From Megalopta genalis (taxonomy: Eukaryota; Arthropoda; Insecta; Hymenoptera; Halictidae), in assembly GCF_051020955.1 (NCBI RefSeq), contig NW_027477126.1, positions 1-64,000 of the forward strand: a DNA stretch of 64,000 nt, given 5' to 3'. The first letter of the stretch is position 1, and the number at the start of each line of letters is the position of its first letter. Both the position numbers and the translations under genes were made by a program. Below the pieces are notes generated by a model. That model saw only the letters and a program-made list of their open reading frames with translations. It did not search any database and was not told the DNA's origin. Of this stretch, positions 1-12,083 are shown piece by piece.

Positions 1-250
1 GGATCGGAGATAAGCCTCCTACTCCGCATTGATTTGAAGCTAAATCATGTGTTTCGCATGGATTTGAAGCTAACTCGTTTGTATCGCATGCTGTTGAAGC
101 TAAATCATATATATCACAAGTATTTGAAGCTAAACCATTTGTTTCGCATTTATTCGAACCTAAGCCTTCTACTTCGCATTGATTTGAGGCTAAATCATGT
201 GTTTCGCTTGGTTTTGAAGCTAACTCGTTTTTTCGCATGCAGTTGTAGCT
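1..250. repeat. Segment repeated at 2,578 and partly at 4,224
   Basis: The E variant starting GGATCGGAGATAAG with CTCCGCATT at its end occurs at 1, 2,578 and 4,224 (offsets 2,577 and 1,646). The following pentamers correspond. The 4,224 copy has lost several single bases (for example GCTAATCATG and GCTGTGAAGC), so it is the most decayed. Confidence 0.8.
31..180. repeat. Reference pentamer A-B-C-D-E
   Basis: This is the first complete A-E pentamer and it defines the classes. Unit positions 14-21 separate them: A has ATCATGTG, B has CTCGTTTG, C has ATCATGTA, D has ACCATTTG, E has GCCTTCTA. C also ends TATCACAAG in place of TTTCGCATG, E ends CTTCGCATT, and E has GATTCGAAGATAAG at its start. Units here are A 31-60, B 61-90, C 91-120, D 121-150, E 151-180. 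In consensus pentamers the B/C junction carries GCATGC and each E carries TTCGAA, so both hexamers recur about every 150 bp. Confidence 0.95.
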
Positions 251-689
251 AAATCATGTATATCACAAGCATTTGAAGCTAACCATTTGTTGCGCATGGA
301 TTCGAAGAAGCATAAGCTCTACTTCGCATGATTTTAATCTAAATCATGTGTTTCGCATGGATTTGAAGCTAACTCGTTTGTTTCGCATGATGCTGAAGCT
401 AACTCAATTGTATCAAAAGTATTTGAAGCTAAACCATTTGCTTCGCATGGATTCGAAGATAAGCCTTCTACTTCGCATTGATTTTAATCTAAATCATGTG
501 TTTCGCATGGATTTAAAGCTAACTCATTTGTTTCGCATGCAGTTGAAGCTGAATCATGTATATCACAAGTATTTGAAGCTAAACTATTCGTTTCGCATGG
601 ATTCGAAGATAAGCCTTCCACTTCGCATTGATTTGATGCTAAATCATGTGTTCCGCATGGATTGTAAGCTAACTCGTTCGTTTCGCATT

Positions 690-1320
690 GCAGTTGAAGG
701 CTAAATCATGTATATCACAAGTATTTGAAGCTAAACCATTTGTTTCGCATGGATTCGACGATAAGCCTTCTACTTCGCATTGATTTTAATCTAAATCATG
801 TGTTTCGCATGGATTTGAATCTAACTCGTTTGTTTCGGATGCTGTTGAAGCTAAATCATGTATATCACAAGTATTTGAAGCTATATCATTTGTTGGCATG
901 GATTCGACGATAACCCGTCTAATTCGCATTGATTTGATGCTAAATCATGTGTTCCGCATGGATTTTAAGCTAACTCGTTTGTTTCGCATGCAGTTGAAGC
1001 TAAATCATGTATATCACAAGTATTTGAAGCTAAACCATTTGCTTCGCATGGATTCGAAGATCAGCTTTCTACTTCGCATTGATTTGATGCTAAATCATGT
1101 GTTTCGCATGGATTTGAAGCTAACTCGTCTGTTTCGCATGCTGTTGAAGCTAAATCATGTATACCACAAGTATTTGAAGCTATATCATACGTTTCGCATG
1201 CTTCCAAGATAACCCTTCTAATTCGCATTGATTTGAAGATAAATCATGTGTTTCGCTTGGATTTGAAGCTAACTCGTTTGTTTCGCATGCTGTTGAAGCT
1301 AAATCAAGTGTATCAAAAGT
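690..1320. repeat. Segment duplicated at about 2,815-3,450
   Basis: The E variant with GATTCGACGATAAG is at 752 and 2,878. The next diagnostic E variant, GATTCGACGATAACC, is at 901 and 3,028. Offset is 2,126-2,127, changing by one base because each copy has private single-base deletions. Confidence 0.8.
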
Positions 1321-1348
1321 ATTTGAAGCTAAACATTTGCTTCGCATG

Positions 1349-1378
1349 GATTCGAAGCTAAACCATTTGCTTCGCATG
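1349..1378. repeat. Chimeric E/D monomer (extra unit)
   Basis: This 30-bp unit starts like E (GATTCGAAG) and switches to D (CTAAACCATTTG). It sits between an ordinary D and an ordinary E, giving D-(E/D)-E. This is the junction expected from unequal exchange between misaligned monomers. Confidence 0.85.
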
Positions 1379-4300
1379 GATTCGAAGATAAGCCTTCTAC
1401 TTCGCATTGATTTTAATCTAAATCATGTGTTTCGCATGGATTTAAAGCTAACTCGTTTGTTTCGCATGCAGTTGAAGCTGAATCATGTATATCACAAGTA
1501 TTTGAAGCTAAACTATTCGTTTCGCATGGATTCGAAGATAAGCCTTCCACTTCGCATTGATTTGATGCTAAATCATGTGTTCCGCATGGATTGTAAGCTA
1601 ACTCGTTCGTTTCGCATGCAGTTGAAGCTAAATCATGTATATCACAAGTATTTGAAGCTAAACCATTTGCTTCGCATGGATTCGAAGATCAGCCTTCTAC
1701 TTCGCATTGATTTGATGCTAAATCATGTGTTTCGCAGGGATTTGAAGCTAACTCGTTTGTTTCGGATGCTGTTGAAGCTAAATCATGTATATCACACGTA
1801 TTTGAAGCTATATCATTTGTTTCGCATGGATTCGAAGATAACCCTTCTATTTCGCATTGATTTGAGGCTAAATTAGGTGTTTCGCTTGGATTTGAAGCTT
1901 ACTCGTTTTTTTCGCTAGTAGTTGAAGCTAAATCATGCATATCACAAGTATTTGAAGCTAAACCGTTTGGTTCGCATTTATTCGAAGCTAAGCCATCTAC
2001 TTCGCATTGATTTGAGGCTAAATCTTGTGTTTCGCTTGGATTTGAATATAACTCATTTGTTTCGCATGCTGTTGAAGCTCAATCATCTATATCACAAGTA
2101 TTTGAAGCTAAACCATTTGTTTCGCATTTATTCGAAGCTAAGCCTTCTACTTCGCATTGATTTGAGGCTAAATCATGTGTTTCGCTTGGTTTTGAAGCTA
2201 ACTCGTTTTTTCGCATGCAGTTGTAGCTAAATCATGTATATCACAAGCATTTGAAGCTAAACCATTTGTTTCGCATGGATTCGAAGATAAGCCTTCTACT
2301 TCGCATTGATTTTAATCTAAATCATGTGTTTCGCATGGATTTAAAGCTAACTCGTTTGTTTCGCATGCAGTTGAAGCTGAATCATGTATATCACAAGTAT
2401 TTGAAGCTAAACTATTCGTTTCGCATGGATTCGAAGATAAGCCTTCCACATCGCATCGATTTGTTGCTAAATCATGTGTTTCGCATGGATTTGAATATAA
2501 CTCATTTGTTTCGCATGCTGTTGAAGCTCAATCATCTATATCACAAGTATTTGAAGCTAAACCATTTGTATCGCATGGGATCGGAGATAAGCCTCCTACT
2601 CCGCATTGATTTGAAGCTAAATCATGTGTTTCGCATGGATTTGAAGCTAACTCGTTTGTTTCGCATGCTGTTGAAGCTAAATCATATATATAACAAGTAT
2701 TTGAAGCTAAACCATTTGTTTCGCATTTATTCGAACCTAAGCCTTCTACTTCGCATTGATTTGAGGCTAAATCATGTGTTTCGCTTGGTTTTGAAGCTAA
2801 CTCGTTCGTTTCGCATGCAGTTGAAGCTAAATCATGTATATCACAAGTATTTGAAGCTAAACCATTTGTTTCGCATGGATTCGACGATAAGCCTTCTACT
2901 TCGCATTGATTTTAATCTAAATCATGTGTTTCGCATGGATTTGAATCTAACTCGTTTGTTTCGGATGCTGTTGAAGCTAAATCATGTATATCACAAGTAT
3001 TTGAAGCTATATCATTTGTTTGGCATGGATTCGACGATAACCGTCTAATTCGCATTGATTGATGCTAAATCATGTGTTCCGCATGGATTTTAAGCTAACT
3101 CGTTTGTTTCGCATGCAGTTGAAGCTAAATCATGTATATCACAAGTATTTGAAGCTAAACCATTTGCTTCGCATGGATTCGAAGATCAGCCTTCTACTTC
3201 GCATTGATTTGATGCTAAATCATGTGTTTCGCATGGATTTGAAGCTAACTCGTCTGTTTCGCATGCTGTTGAAGCTAAATCATGTATATCACAAGTATTT
3301 GAAGCTATATCATACGTTTCGCATGCATTCCAAGATAACCCTTCTAATTCGCATTGATTTGAAGATAAATCATGTGTTTCGCTTGGATTTGAAGCTAACT
3401 CGTTTGTTTCGCATGCTGTTGAAGCTAAATCAAGTGTATCAAAAGTATTTGAAGCTAAACCATTTGCTTCGCATGGATTCGAAGATCAGCCTTCTACTTC
3501 GCATTGATTTGAAGCTAAATCATGTGTTTCCGCATGGATTTTAAGCTAACTCGTTTGTATCGCATGCAGTTGAAGCTAATCATGTATTTTACAAGTATTT
3601 GTAGCTAAACCATTTGTTTCGCATGGATTCGAAGATAAGCCTTCTACTTCGCATTGATTTAATCTAAATCACGTGTTTCGCAAGGATTTGAACCTAACTC
3701 GTTTGTTTCGGATGCTGTTGAAGGTAAATCATGTATATCACACGTATTTGAAGCTATATCATTTGTTTCGCATGGATTCGAAGATAACCCTTCTATTTCG
3801 CATTGATTTGAGGCTAAATCAGGTGTTTCGCTTGGATTGAAGCTAACTCGTTTTTTTCGCTAGTAGTTGAAGCTAAATCATGCATATCACAAGTATTTGA
3901 AGCTAAACCATTTGGTTCGCATTTATTCGAAGCTAAGCCATCTACTTCGCATTGATTTGAGGCTAAATCTTGTGTTTCGCTAGGTTTGAAGCTAACTCGT
4001 TTTTTTCGCATGCTGTTGTAGCTAAATCATGTATATCACAAGTATTTGAAGCTAAACCATTTGCTTCGCATGGATTCGAAGATCAGCTTTCTACTTCGCA
4101 TTGATTTGATGCTAAATCATGTGTTTCGCATGGATTTGAATATAACTCATTTGTTTCGCATGCTGTTGAAGCTCAATCATCTATATCACAAGTATTTGAA
4201 GCTAAACCAATTTGTATCGCATGGGATCGGAGATAAGCCTCCTACTCCGCATTGATTTGAAGCTAATCATGTCTTTCGCATGGATTTGAAGCTAACTCGT

Positions 4301-5759
4301 TTGTTTCGCATGCTGTGAAGCTAAATCATATATATCACAAGTATTTGAAGCTAAACCATTTGTTCGCATTTATTCGAACCTAGCCTTCTACTTCGCATTG
4401 ATTTGAGGCTAAATCATGTGTTTCGCTTGGTTTTGAAGCTAACTCGTTTTTTCGCATGCAGTTGTAGCTAAATCATGTATATCACAAGCATTTGAAGCTA
4501 AACCATTTGTTGCGCATGGATTCGAAGATAAGCCTTCTACTTCGCATTGATTTTAATCTAAATCATGTGTTTCGCATGGATTTGAAGCTAACTCGTTTGT
4601 TCGCATGATGCTGAAGCTAACTCAAGTGTATCAAAAGTATTTGAAGCTAAACCATTTGCTTCGCATGGATTCGAAGATAAGCCTTCTACTTCGCATTGAT
4701 TTTAATCTAAATCATGTGCTTCGCATGGATTTAAAGCTAACTCATTTGTTTCGCATGCAGTTGAAGCTGAATCATGTATATCACAAGTATTTGAAGCTAA
4801 ACTATTCGTTTCGCATGGATTCGAAGATCAGCTTTCTACTTCGCATTGATTTGATGCTAAATCATGTGTTTCGCATGGATTTGAAGCTAACTCGTCTGTT
4901 TCGCATGCTGTTGAAGCTAAATCATGTATACCACAAGTATTTGAAGCTATATCATACGTTTCGCATGCATTCCAAGATAACCCTTCTAATTCGCATTGAT
5001 TTGAAGCTAAATCATGCGTTTCGCATGGATTTGAAGCTAACTCGTTTATTTCGCATGCTGTTGTAGCTAAATCATGTACATCACAAGTATAAGAAGCTAA
5101 TCCATTTGTTTCGCATGGATTCGAAGATATGCCTACTTCTTCGCATTGATTTGAAGCTAAATCATGCGTTTCGCATGGATTTGAATCTAACTCGTTTGTT
5201 TCGCATGCAGTTGAAGCTAAATCATGTGTGTCACAAGTATTTGAAGCTAAACCATTTGATTCCCATGGTTTTGAAGCTAAGCTTTCTACTTCGCATAGAT
5301 TTGAAGATAAATAATGTGTTTCGCTTGGATTCGAATATAACTCATTTGTTTCGCATGCTGTTGAAGCTAAATCATGTATATCACAAGTATTTGAAGCTAA
5401 ACCATTTGCTTCGCATGGATTCGAAGATCAGCCTTCTACTTCGCATTGATTTGATGCTAAATCATGTGTTTCGCATGGATTTGAAGCTAACTCGTTTGTT
5501 TCGCATGCTGTTGAAGCTAAATCATGTATATCACAAGTATTTGAAGCTATATCATACGTTTCGCATGGATTCCAAGATAACCCTTCTAATTCGCATTGAT
5601 TTGAAGCTAAATCATGTGTTTCGCATGGATTTGAAGCTAACTCGTTTGTTTCGCATGCTGTTGAAGCTAAATCATGTATATCACAAGTATTTGAAGCTAA
5701 ACCATTTGCTTCGCATGGATTCGAAGATCATCCTTCTACTTCGCATTGATTAGATGCTA

Positions 5760-6430
5760 AATCATGTGTATCGCATGGGTTTGAAGCTAACTCGTTTGTT
5801 TCGCCTGCATTTGAAGCCATATCACTTATATTTTCAAATATGTGTAGCTAAATCATTCGTTTTGCATGGATTTGAAGCTAAGCCATCAACTTCGCGTTGA
5901 CTTGATGCTAATTCATGTGTTTCGCATGGATTTGAAGCTAACTCGATTGTTTCCTAGGCAGTTGAAGCTGAATCATGTATATCAAAAGTATTTGCGGCTA
6001 AACCATTTGTTTCGCATGGATTCGAAGGTAACCCTTCTACTTCGCATTGATTTTAATCTAAATCATGTGCTTCGCATTGATTTGAAGCTAACTCGTTTGT
6101 TTCGCATGCTGTTGAAGCTAAATCATGAATATCACAAGTATTTGAAGCTATATCATATGTTTCGCATGGATTCGAAGATAACCCATCTAATTCGCATTGA
6201 TTTGAAGCTAAATCATGTGTTTCGCATTGATTTGAAGCTAACTCGTTTGTTTCGCATGCTGTTGAAGCTAAGTCAAGTATATCACAAGTATTTGCGGCTA
6301 AACCATTTGTTTCGCATGGATTCGAAGGTAACCCTTCTACTTCGCATTGATTTGAAGCTAAATCATGTGTTTCGCATGGATTTGAATCTAACTCGTTTGT
6401 TTCGCATGCTGTTGAAACTAAATCATGTAT
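5760..6430. repeat. Segment recurring at ~21,810-22,450 and ~26,760-27,390
   Basis: Offsets are 16,052 and 21,001. All three share the alpha module with the rare CCTAGGCAG form of the B/C junction and D units with ATTTGCGGCTAAACC. It shows that the indel-richer left part and the cleaner middle of the array exchanged sequence. Confidence 0.8.
5808..5928. repeat. Punctuation module 1 (alpha), first in window
   Basis: Four units: F 5,808-5,838 (31 bp, ACTTATATTTTCAAA), G 5,839-5,868 (TCATTCGTTTTGCATG), H 5,869-5,898 (GCCATCAACTTCGCGTT), I 5,899-5,928 (GACTTGATGCTAATTCATG). They occupy the C, D, E and A slots, so register is kept. The TCAAC/GTTGA arms around TTCGC form a short inverted repeat. 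Confidence 0.88.
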
Positions 6431-6708
6431 ATCACAAGTATTTGAAGCTAAACCATTTGTTTCGCATGGATTCGAAGATCAGCCTCCTACTTCGCATTGA
6501 TTAGATGCTAAATCATGTGTTTCGCATGGATTTGAAGCTAACTCGTTTGTTTCGCATGCTGTTGAAACTAAATCATGTATATCACAAGTATTTGAAGCGA
6601 TATCATTTGTTTCGCATGAATTCGAAGATTAGCCTTCTACTTCGCATTGATTAGATGCTAAATCATGTGTTTAGCATGGGTTTGAAGCTAACTCGTTTGT
6701 TTCGCCTG

Positions 6709-6829
6709 CATTTGAAGCTATATCACTTATATTCACAAGTATGTGAAGCTAAATCATTCGTTTCGCATGGATTTGAAGCAAAGCCATCAACTTCGCGTTG
6801 ACTTGATACTAAATCATGTTTTTCGTTTG
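6709..6829. repeat. Punctuation module 2 (beta)
   Basis: Beta markers: F with ATATTCACAAG, H with GAAGCAAAGCCATCAAC, I with GATACTAAATCATGTTTTTC and CGTTTG. It is preceded by a B unit with TTTAGCATGGGTTTG upstream and TTTCGCCTG at its end. Confidence 0.88.
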
Positions 6830-7828
6830 GACTTGAAGCTAACTCGTTTGTTTCGCATGTTGTTGAAGATAAATCATGTATATCACAAGTATTTGAAGCT
6901 ATATCATATGTTTCGCATGGATTCGAAGATAACCCTTCTAATTCGCATTGATTTGAAGCTAAATCTTGTGTTTCGCATGGATTTGAAGCTGACTTGTTTG
7001 TTTCGCATGCAGTTGAAGCTGAATCATGTATATCACAAGTATTTGCGGATAAACCATTTGTTTCGCATGGATTCGAAGATAAGCCTTCTACTTCGCATTG
7101 ATTTTAATCTAAATCATGTGTTTCGCATGGATTTGAAGCTAACTCGTTTGTTTCGCATGCTGTTGAAGCTAAATCATGTATATCACAAGTATTTGAAGCT
7201 ATATCATATGTTTCGCATGGATTCGAAGATAACCCTTCTAATTCGCATTGATTTGAAGCTAAATCATGTGTTTCGCATGGATGTGAAGCTAACTCGTTTG
7301 TTTCGCATGCTGTTGAAGCTATGTCATGTATATCACAAGTATTTGAAGCTAAACCATTTGTTTCGCATGGTTTCGAAGATAAGCCTTCCACTTCGCATTC
7401 ATTTGAAGCTAAATCATGTGTTTCGCATGGGTATGAAGCTAACTCGTTTGTTTCGCATGCAGTTGAAGCTGAATCATGTATGTCACAAGTATTTGCGGGT
7501 AAACCATTTGTTTCGCATGGATTCGAAGGTAACCCTTCTACTTCGCATTCATTTGAAGCTAAATCATGTGTTTCGCATGGATTTGAAGCTAACTCGTTTG
7601 TTTCGCATGCTGTTGAAGCTAAGTCATGTATATCACAAGCATTTGAAGCTAAACCATTTGTTTCGCACGGTTTCGAAGATAAGCCTTCCACTTCGCATTC
7701 ATTTGAAGCTAAATCATGTGTTCCGCATGGATTTGAAGCTAACTCGTTTGTTTCGCATGCTGTTGAAGCTAAATCATGTATATCACAAGTATATGAAGCT
7801 AATCCATTTGTTTCGCATGGATTCGTAG
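6743..7828 (+). other. Longest plus-strand open frame (361 codons); not called a gene
   Basis: The frame reads the pentamer as five decapeptides of the form xLKLxxxxRM, basic and leucine-rich, for example DLKLNHVFRM for A and DLKLTRLFRM for B. It opens at a GTG (first ATG 24 bases later) and ends at a stop. The same frame is open in every consensus pentamer and stops only where GATTAGATG variants occur, so openness follows from the repeat and not from selection. There is no promoter or splice evidence I can support. Coding function is unlikely but not excluded. Confidence 0.3.
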
Positions 7829-8360
7829 ATAAGCCTTCTACTTCGCATTGATTTGAAGCTAAATCATGTATTTCGCATGGATTTGAATCTAACTCGTTTG
7901 TTTCGCATGCTGTTGAAACTAAATCATGTATATCACAAGTATTTGAAGCTAAACCATTTGTTTCGCATGGATTCCAAGATAACCCTTCTAATTCGCATTT
8001 ATTAGATGGTAAATCATGCGTTTCGCATGGATTTGAAGCTAACTCGATTGTTTCGCATTCTGTTGAAGATTAATCATGCATATCACAAGTATTTGAAGCT
8101 AAACCATTTGTTTCGCATGGATTCGAAGATAAGCCTCCTACTTCGCATTGATTTGAAGCTACATCATGTGTTTCGCATGGATTTGAATCTCACTCGTTTG
8201 TTTCGCATGCTGTTGAAACGAAATCATGTATATCACAAGTATTTGAAGCTAAACCATTTGCTTCGCATGGATTCGAAGATCATCCTTCTACTTCGCATTG
8301 ATTAGATGCTAAATCATGTGGTATCGCATGGGTTTGAAGCTAACTCGTTTGTTTCGCCTG

Positions 8361-8481
8361 CATTTGAAGCCATATCACTTATATTTTCAAATATGTGTAG
8401 CTAAATCATTCGTTTTGCATGGATTTGAAGCTAAGCCATCAACTTCGCGTTGACTTGATGCTAATTCATGTGTTTCGCATG
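8361..8481. repeat. Punctuation module 3 (alpha)
   Basis: F ends TTTTCAAA and G starts TATGTGTAGC as in module 1. It is followed by the same CCTAGGCAG junction, so module and flank were copied together. Confidence 0.85.
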
Positions 8482-9109
8482 GATTTGAAGCTAACTCGAT
8501 TGTTTCCTAGGCAGTTGAAGCTGAATCATGTATATCAAAAGTATTTGCGGCTAAACCATTTGTTCGCATGGATTCGAAGGTAACCCTTCTACTTCGCATT
8601 GATTTTAATCTAAATCATGTGCTTCGCATTGATTTGAAGCTAACTCGTTTGTTTCGCATGCTGTTGACGCTAAGTCATGTATATCACAAGTATTTGAAGC
8701 TAAACCATTTGTTTCGCATGGATTCGAAGATAAGCCTTCTACTTCGCATTCATTTGAAGCTAAATCATGTGTTCCGCATGGATTTGAATCTAACTCGTTT
8801 GTTTCGCATGCAGTTGAAGCTGAATCATGTATATCACAAGTGTTTGCGGCTAAACCATTTGTTTTGCATGGATTCGAAGGTAACCCTTCTACTTCGCATT
8901 GATTTGAAGCTACATCATGTGTTTCGCATGGATTTGAATCTAACTCGTTTGTTTCGCATGCTGTTGAAACGAAATCATGTATATCACAAGTATTTGAAGC
9001 TAAACCATTTGCTTCGCATGGATTCGAAGATCATCCTTCTACTTCGCATTGATTAGATGCTAAATCATGTGTATCGCATGGGTTTGAAGCTACTCGTTTG
9101 TTTCGCCTG

Positions 9110-9229
9110 CATTTGAAGCCATATCACTTATATTTTCAAATATGTGTAGCTAATCATTCGTTTTGCATGGATTTGAAGCTAAGCCATCAACTTCGCGTTG
9201 ACTTGATGCTAATTCATGTGTTTCGCATG
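9110..9229. repeat. Punctuation module 4 (alpha, one base short)
   Basis: Like module 3 at 749 bp spacing, but G is 29 bp (GCTAATCATTCG, one A lost). The preceding B unit has also lost a base (GAAGCTACTCG). Confidence 0.85.
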
Positions 9230-10160
9230 GATTTGAAGCTAACTCGATTGTTTCCTAGGCAGTTGAAGCTGAATCATGTATATCAAAAGTATTTGCGGCT
9301 AAACCATTTGTTTCGCATGGATTCGAAGGTAACCCTTCTACTTCGCATTGATTTTAATCTAAATCATGTGCTTCGCATTGATTTGAAGCTAACTCGTTTG
9401 TTTCTCATGCTCTTGAAGCTAAATCATGTATATCACAAGTAGTTGAAGCTAAACCATTTGTTTCGCATGCGATCCGAGATAAGCCTCCTACTTCGCATTT
9501 GATTTGAAGCCTAAATCATGTGTTCGCATGGATTTGAAGCTAACTCGTTTGTTTCGCATCCTGTTGAAGCTAAATCATGTATATCACAAGTATTTGAAGC
9601 TATATCATATGTTTCGCATGGATTCGAAGATAACCCTTCTAATTCGCATTGATTTGAAGCTAAATCATGTGTTTCGCATGGATTTGAAGCTAACTCGTTT
9701 GTTTCGCATGCTGTTGAAGCTAAATCATGTATATCACAAGTATTTGAAGCTAAACCATTTGTTTCACATGGATTCGAAGATAAGCCTCCTACTTCGCATT
9801 GATTTGAAGCTAAATCATTGTGTTCGCATGGATTTGAAGCTTACTCGTTTGCTTCGCATGCTGTTGAAGCTAAATCAAGTGTATCACAAGTATTTGAAGC
9901 TAAACCATTTGTTTCGCATGGATTCGAAGATCAGCCTCCTACTTCGCATTGATTAGATGCTAAATCATGTGTTTCGCATGGATTTGAAGCTAACTCGTTT
10001 GTTTCGCATGCTGTTGAAACTAAATCATGTATATCACAAGTATTTGAAGCGATATCATTTGTTTCGCATGGATTCGAAGATTAGCCTTCTACTTCGCATT
10101 GATTAGATGCTAAATCATGTGTTTAGCATGGGTTTGAAGCTAACTCGTTTGTTTCGCCTG

Positions 10161-10282
10161 CATTTGAAGCTATATCACTTATATTCACAAGTATGTGAAG
10201 CTAAATCATTCGTTTCGCCATGGATTTGAAGCAAAGCCATCAACTTCGCGTTGACTTGATACTAAATCATGTTTTTCGTTTG
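10161..10282. repeat. Punctuation module 5 (beta, one base long)
   Basis: Beta markers as in module 2. G carries an extra C (TTTCGCCATGG) and is 31 bp. The flanks on both sides match those of module 2. Confidence 0.85.
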
Positions 10283-10910
10283 GACTTGAAGCTAACTCGT
10301 TTGTTTCGCATGTTGTTGAAGATAAATCATGTATATCACAAGTATTTGAAGCTATATCATATGTTTCGCATGGATTCGAAGATAACCCTTCTAATTCGCA
10401 TTGATTTGAAGCTAAATCTTGTGTTTCGCATGGATTGAAGCTGACTCGTTTGTTTCGCATGCAGTTGAAGCTGAATCATGTATATCACAAGTATTTGCGG
10501 ATAACCATTTGTTTCGCATGGATTCGAAGATAAGCCTTCTACTTCGCATTGATTTTAATCTAAATCATGTGTTTCGCATGGATTTGAAGCTAACTCGTTT
10601 GTTTCGCATGCTGTTGAAGCTAAATCATGTATATCACAAGTATTTGAAGCTATATCATATGTTTCGCATGGATTCGAAGATAACCCTTCTAATTCGCATT
10701 GATTTGAAGCTAAATCATGTGTTTCGCATGGATGTGAAGCTAACTCGTTTGTTTCGCATGCTGTTGAAGCTATGTCATGTATATCACAAGTATTTGAAGC
10801 TAAACCATTTTGTTTCGCATGGTTTCGAAGATAAGCATTCCACTTCGCATTCATTTGAAGCTAAATCATGTGTTTCGCATGGTATGAAGCTAACTCGTTT
10901 GTTTCGCCTG

Positions 10911-11031
10911 CATTTGAAGCAATATCACTTATATTCTCAAGTATGTGAAGCTAAATCAATCGTTTCGCATGGATTTGAAGCTAAGCCGTCAACTTCGCGT
11001 TGACTTGATGATAAATCATGTCTTTCGCTTG
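10911..11031. repeat. Punctuation module 6 (gamma)
   Basis: Gamma markers: F with ATATTCTCAAG, H with GCCGTCAAC, I with GATGATAAATCATGTCTTTC. H/I contains the perfect inverted repeat GTCAAC (10,988-10,993), loop TTCGC, GTTGAC (10,999-11,004). G has the variant TCAATCG. Confidence 0.87.
10988..11004. repeat. Perfect 6-bp inverted repeat with 5-base loop (example)
   Basis: GTCAAC, loop TTCGC, GTTGAC. It is present in every gamma and epsilon module and in the beta module at 16,312. Modules with CATCAAC have 5-bp arms (TCAAC/GTTGA). It could extrude as a small hairpin in single-stranded DNA or RNA. No T-run follows it, so it is not a terminator. Confidence 0.85.
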
Positions 11032-11963
11032 GACTTGAAGTTAACTCGTTTGTTTCGCATGTTGTTGAAGCTAAATCATGTATATCACAAGTATTTGAAG
11101 CTAAACCATTTGTTTCGCATGGATTCCAAGATAACCCTTCTAATTGGCATTGATTTGAGGCTAAATCATGTGTTTCGCATGGATTTGAAGCTAACTCGTT
11201 TGTTTCTCATGCTCTTGAAGCTAAATCATGTATATCACAAGTAGTGAAGCTAAACCATTTGTTTCGCATGGATCCGAAGATAAGCCTCCTACTTCGCATT
11301 GATTTGAAGCTAAATCATGTGTTCGCATGGATTTGAAGCTAACTCGTTTGCTTCGCATGCTGTTGAAGCTAAATCAAGTGTATCACAAGTATTTGAAGCT
11401 AAACCATTTGTTTCGCGTGGATTCGAAGATCAACCTTCTACTTCGTATTGATTAGATGCTAAATCATGTGTTTCGCATGGATTTGAAGCTAACTCGTTTG
11501 TTTCGCATGCTGTTGAAGCTAAATCTATGTATATCACAAGTATTTGAAGCTATATCATATGTTTCGCATGGATTCGAAGATAACCCTTCTAATTCGCATT
11601 GATTTGAAGCTAAATCATGTGTTTCGCATGGATTTGAAGCTAACTCGTTTATTTCGCATGCTGTTGAAGCTAAATCATGTATATCACAAGTATATGAAGC
11701 TAATCCATTTGTTTCGCATGGATTCGTAGATAAACCTTCTACTTCGCATTGATTTGAAGCTAAATCATGTGTTTTCGCATGGATTTGAATCTAACTCGTT
11801 TGTTTCGCATGCTGTTGAAACTAAATCATGTATATCACAAGTAATTGAAGCTAAACTATTCGTTTCGCATGGATTCGAAGATAACACTTCTTCTTCGCAT
11901 TGATTTGAAGCTAAATCATGTGTTTCGCATGGGGTTTGAAGCTAACTCGTTTGTTTTCGCCTG

Positions 11964-12083
11964 CATTTGAAGCCATATCACTTATATTTTCAAGTATGTG
12001 AAGCTAAATCATTCGTTTTGCATGGATTTGAAGCTAAGCCATCAACTTCGCGTTGACGTGATGCTAATTCATGTGTTCGCATG
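11964..12083. repeat. Punctuation module 7 (delta)
   Basis: Delta markers: F with CCATATCAC and TTTTCAAG, G with CGTTTTGCATG, H with GCCATCAAC, I beginning GACGTGATGCTAATTC. I is 29 bp here (TGTTCGCATG). It is followed by B ending TTTAGCATG. Confidence 0.85.

Larger units (their letters stand above)
1..5807. repeat. Domain I: diverged array segment without punctuation modules
   Basis: About 39 pentamers. The A-E order is kept, but pentamers differ from each other more than elsewhere. One-off indels are frequent (for example near 290-310, 3,060, 3,540-3,620 and 4,250-4,620), and some units end TTTCGCTTG or CGCATTTATTCG, forms rare further right. No F-G-H-I module and no CTTCGCGTTGAC motif occurs here. 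The segment resembles the diverged edge or an older layer of a satellite array; that reading is inference. Confidence 0.85.

Noticed and set aside
31..60. Ten-base sub-repeat inside the 30-bp monomer
   Set aside because: The three ten-base blocks share only the T/A tract spacing; their sequences do not align well enough to support an ancestral 10-mer.
7104..7691. Minus-strand gene of 195 codons with regular Cys
   Set aside because: Same decapeptide repeat as elsewhere on the minus strand; it ends at the TTTTAATC variant. It overlaps open frames on the plus strand and shows no non-repeat sequence.
6743..7828. Protein-coding gene in the long plus-strand frame (and the shorter frames like it across the window)
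   Set aside because: A repeat of 30 bp without stops in a frame stays open automatically. The frame closes wherever common variants occur, and shifts at each 29- or 31-bp unit. No unique domain, start context or flanking gene was seen.
7321..7851. Second plus-strand open frame with FEAKSCVSHG-type decapeptides
   Set aside because: It is open only where CATTCATTTG replaces CATTGATTTG at the E/A boundary; the consensus has a TGA there once per pentamer. It overlaps the other plus frame and a minus frame over the same bases.
10988..11004. Inverted repeat as a transcription terminator
   Set aside because: The stem is short and AT-containing and is not followed by a T-run. It occurs inside the array with no gene upstream.
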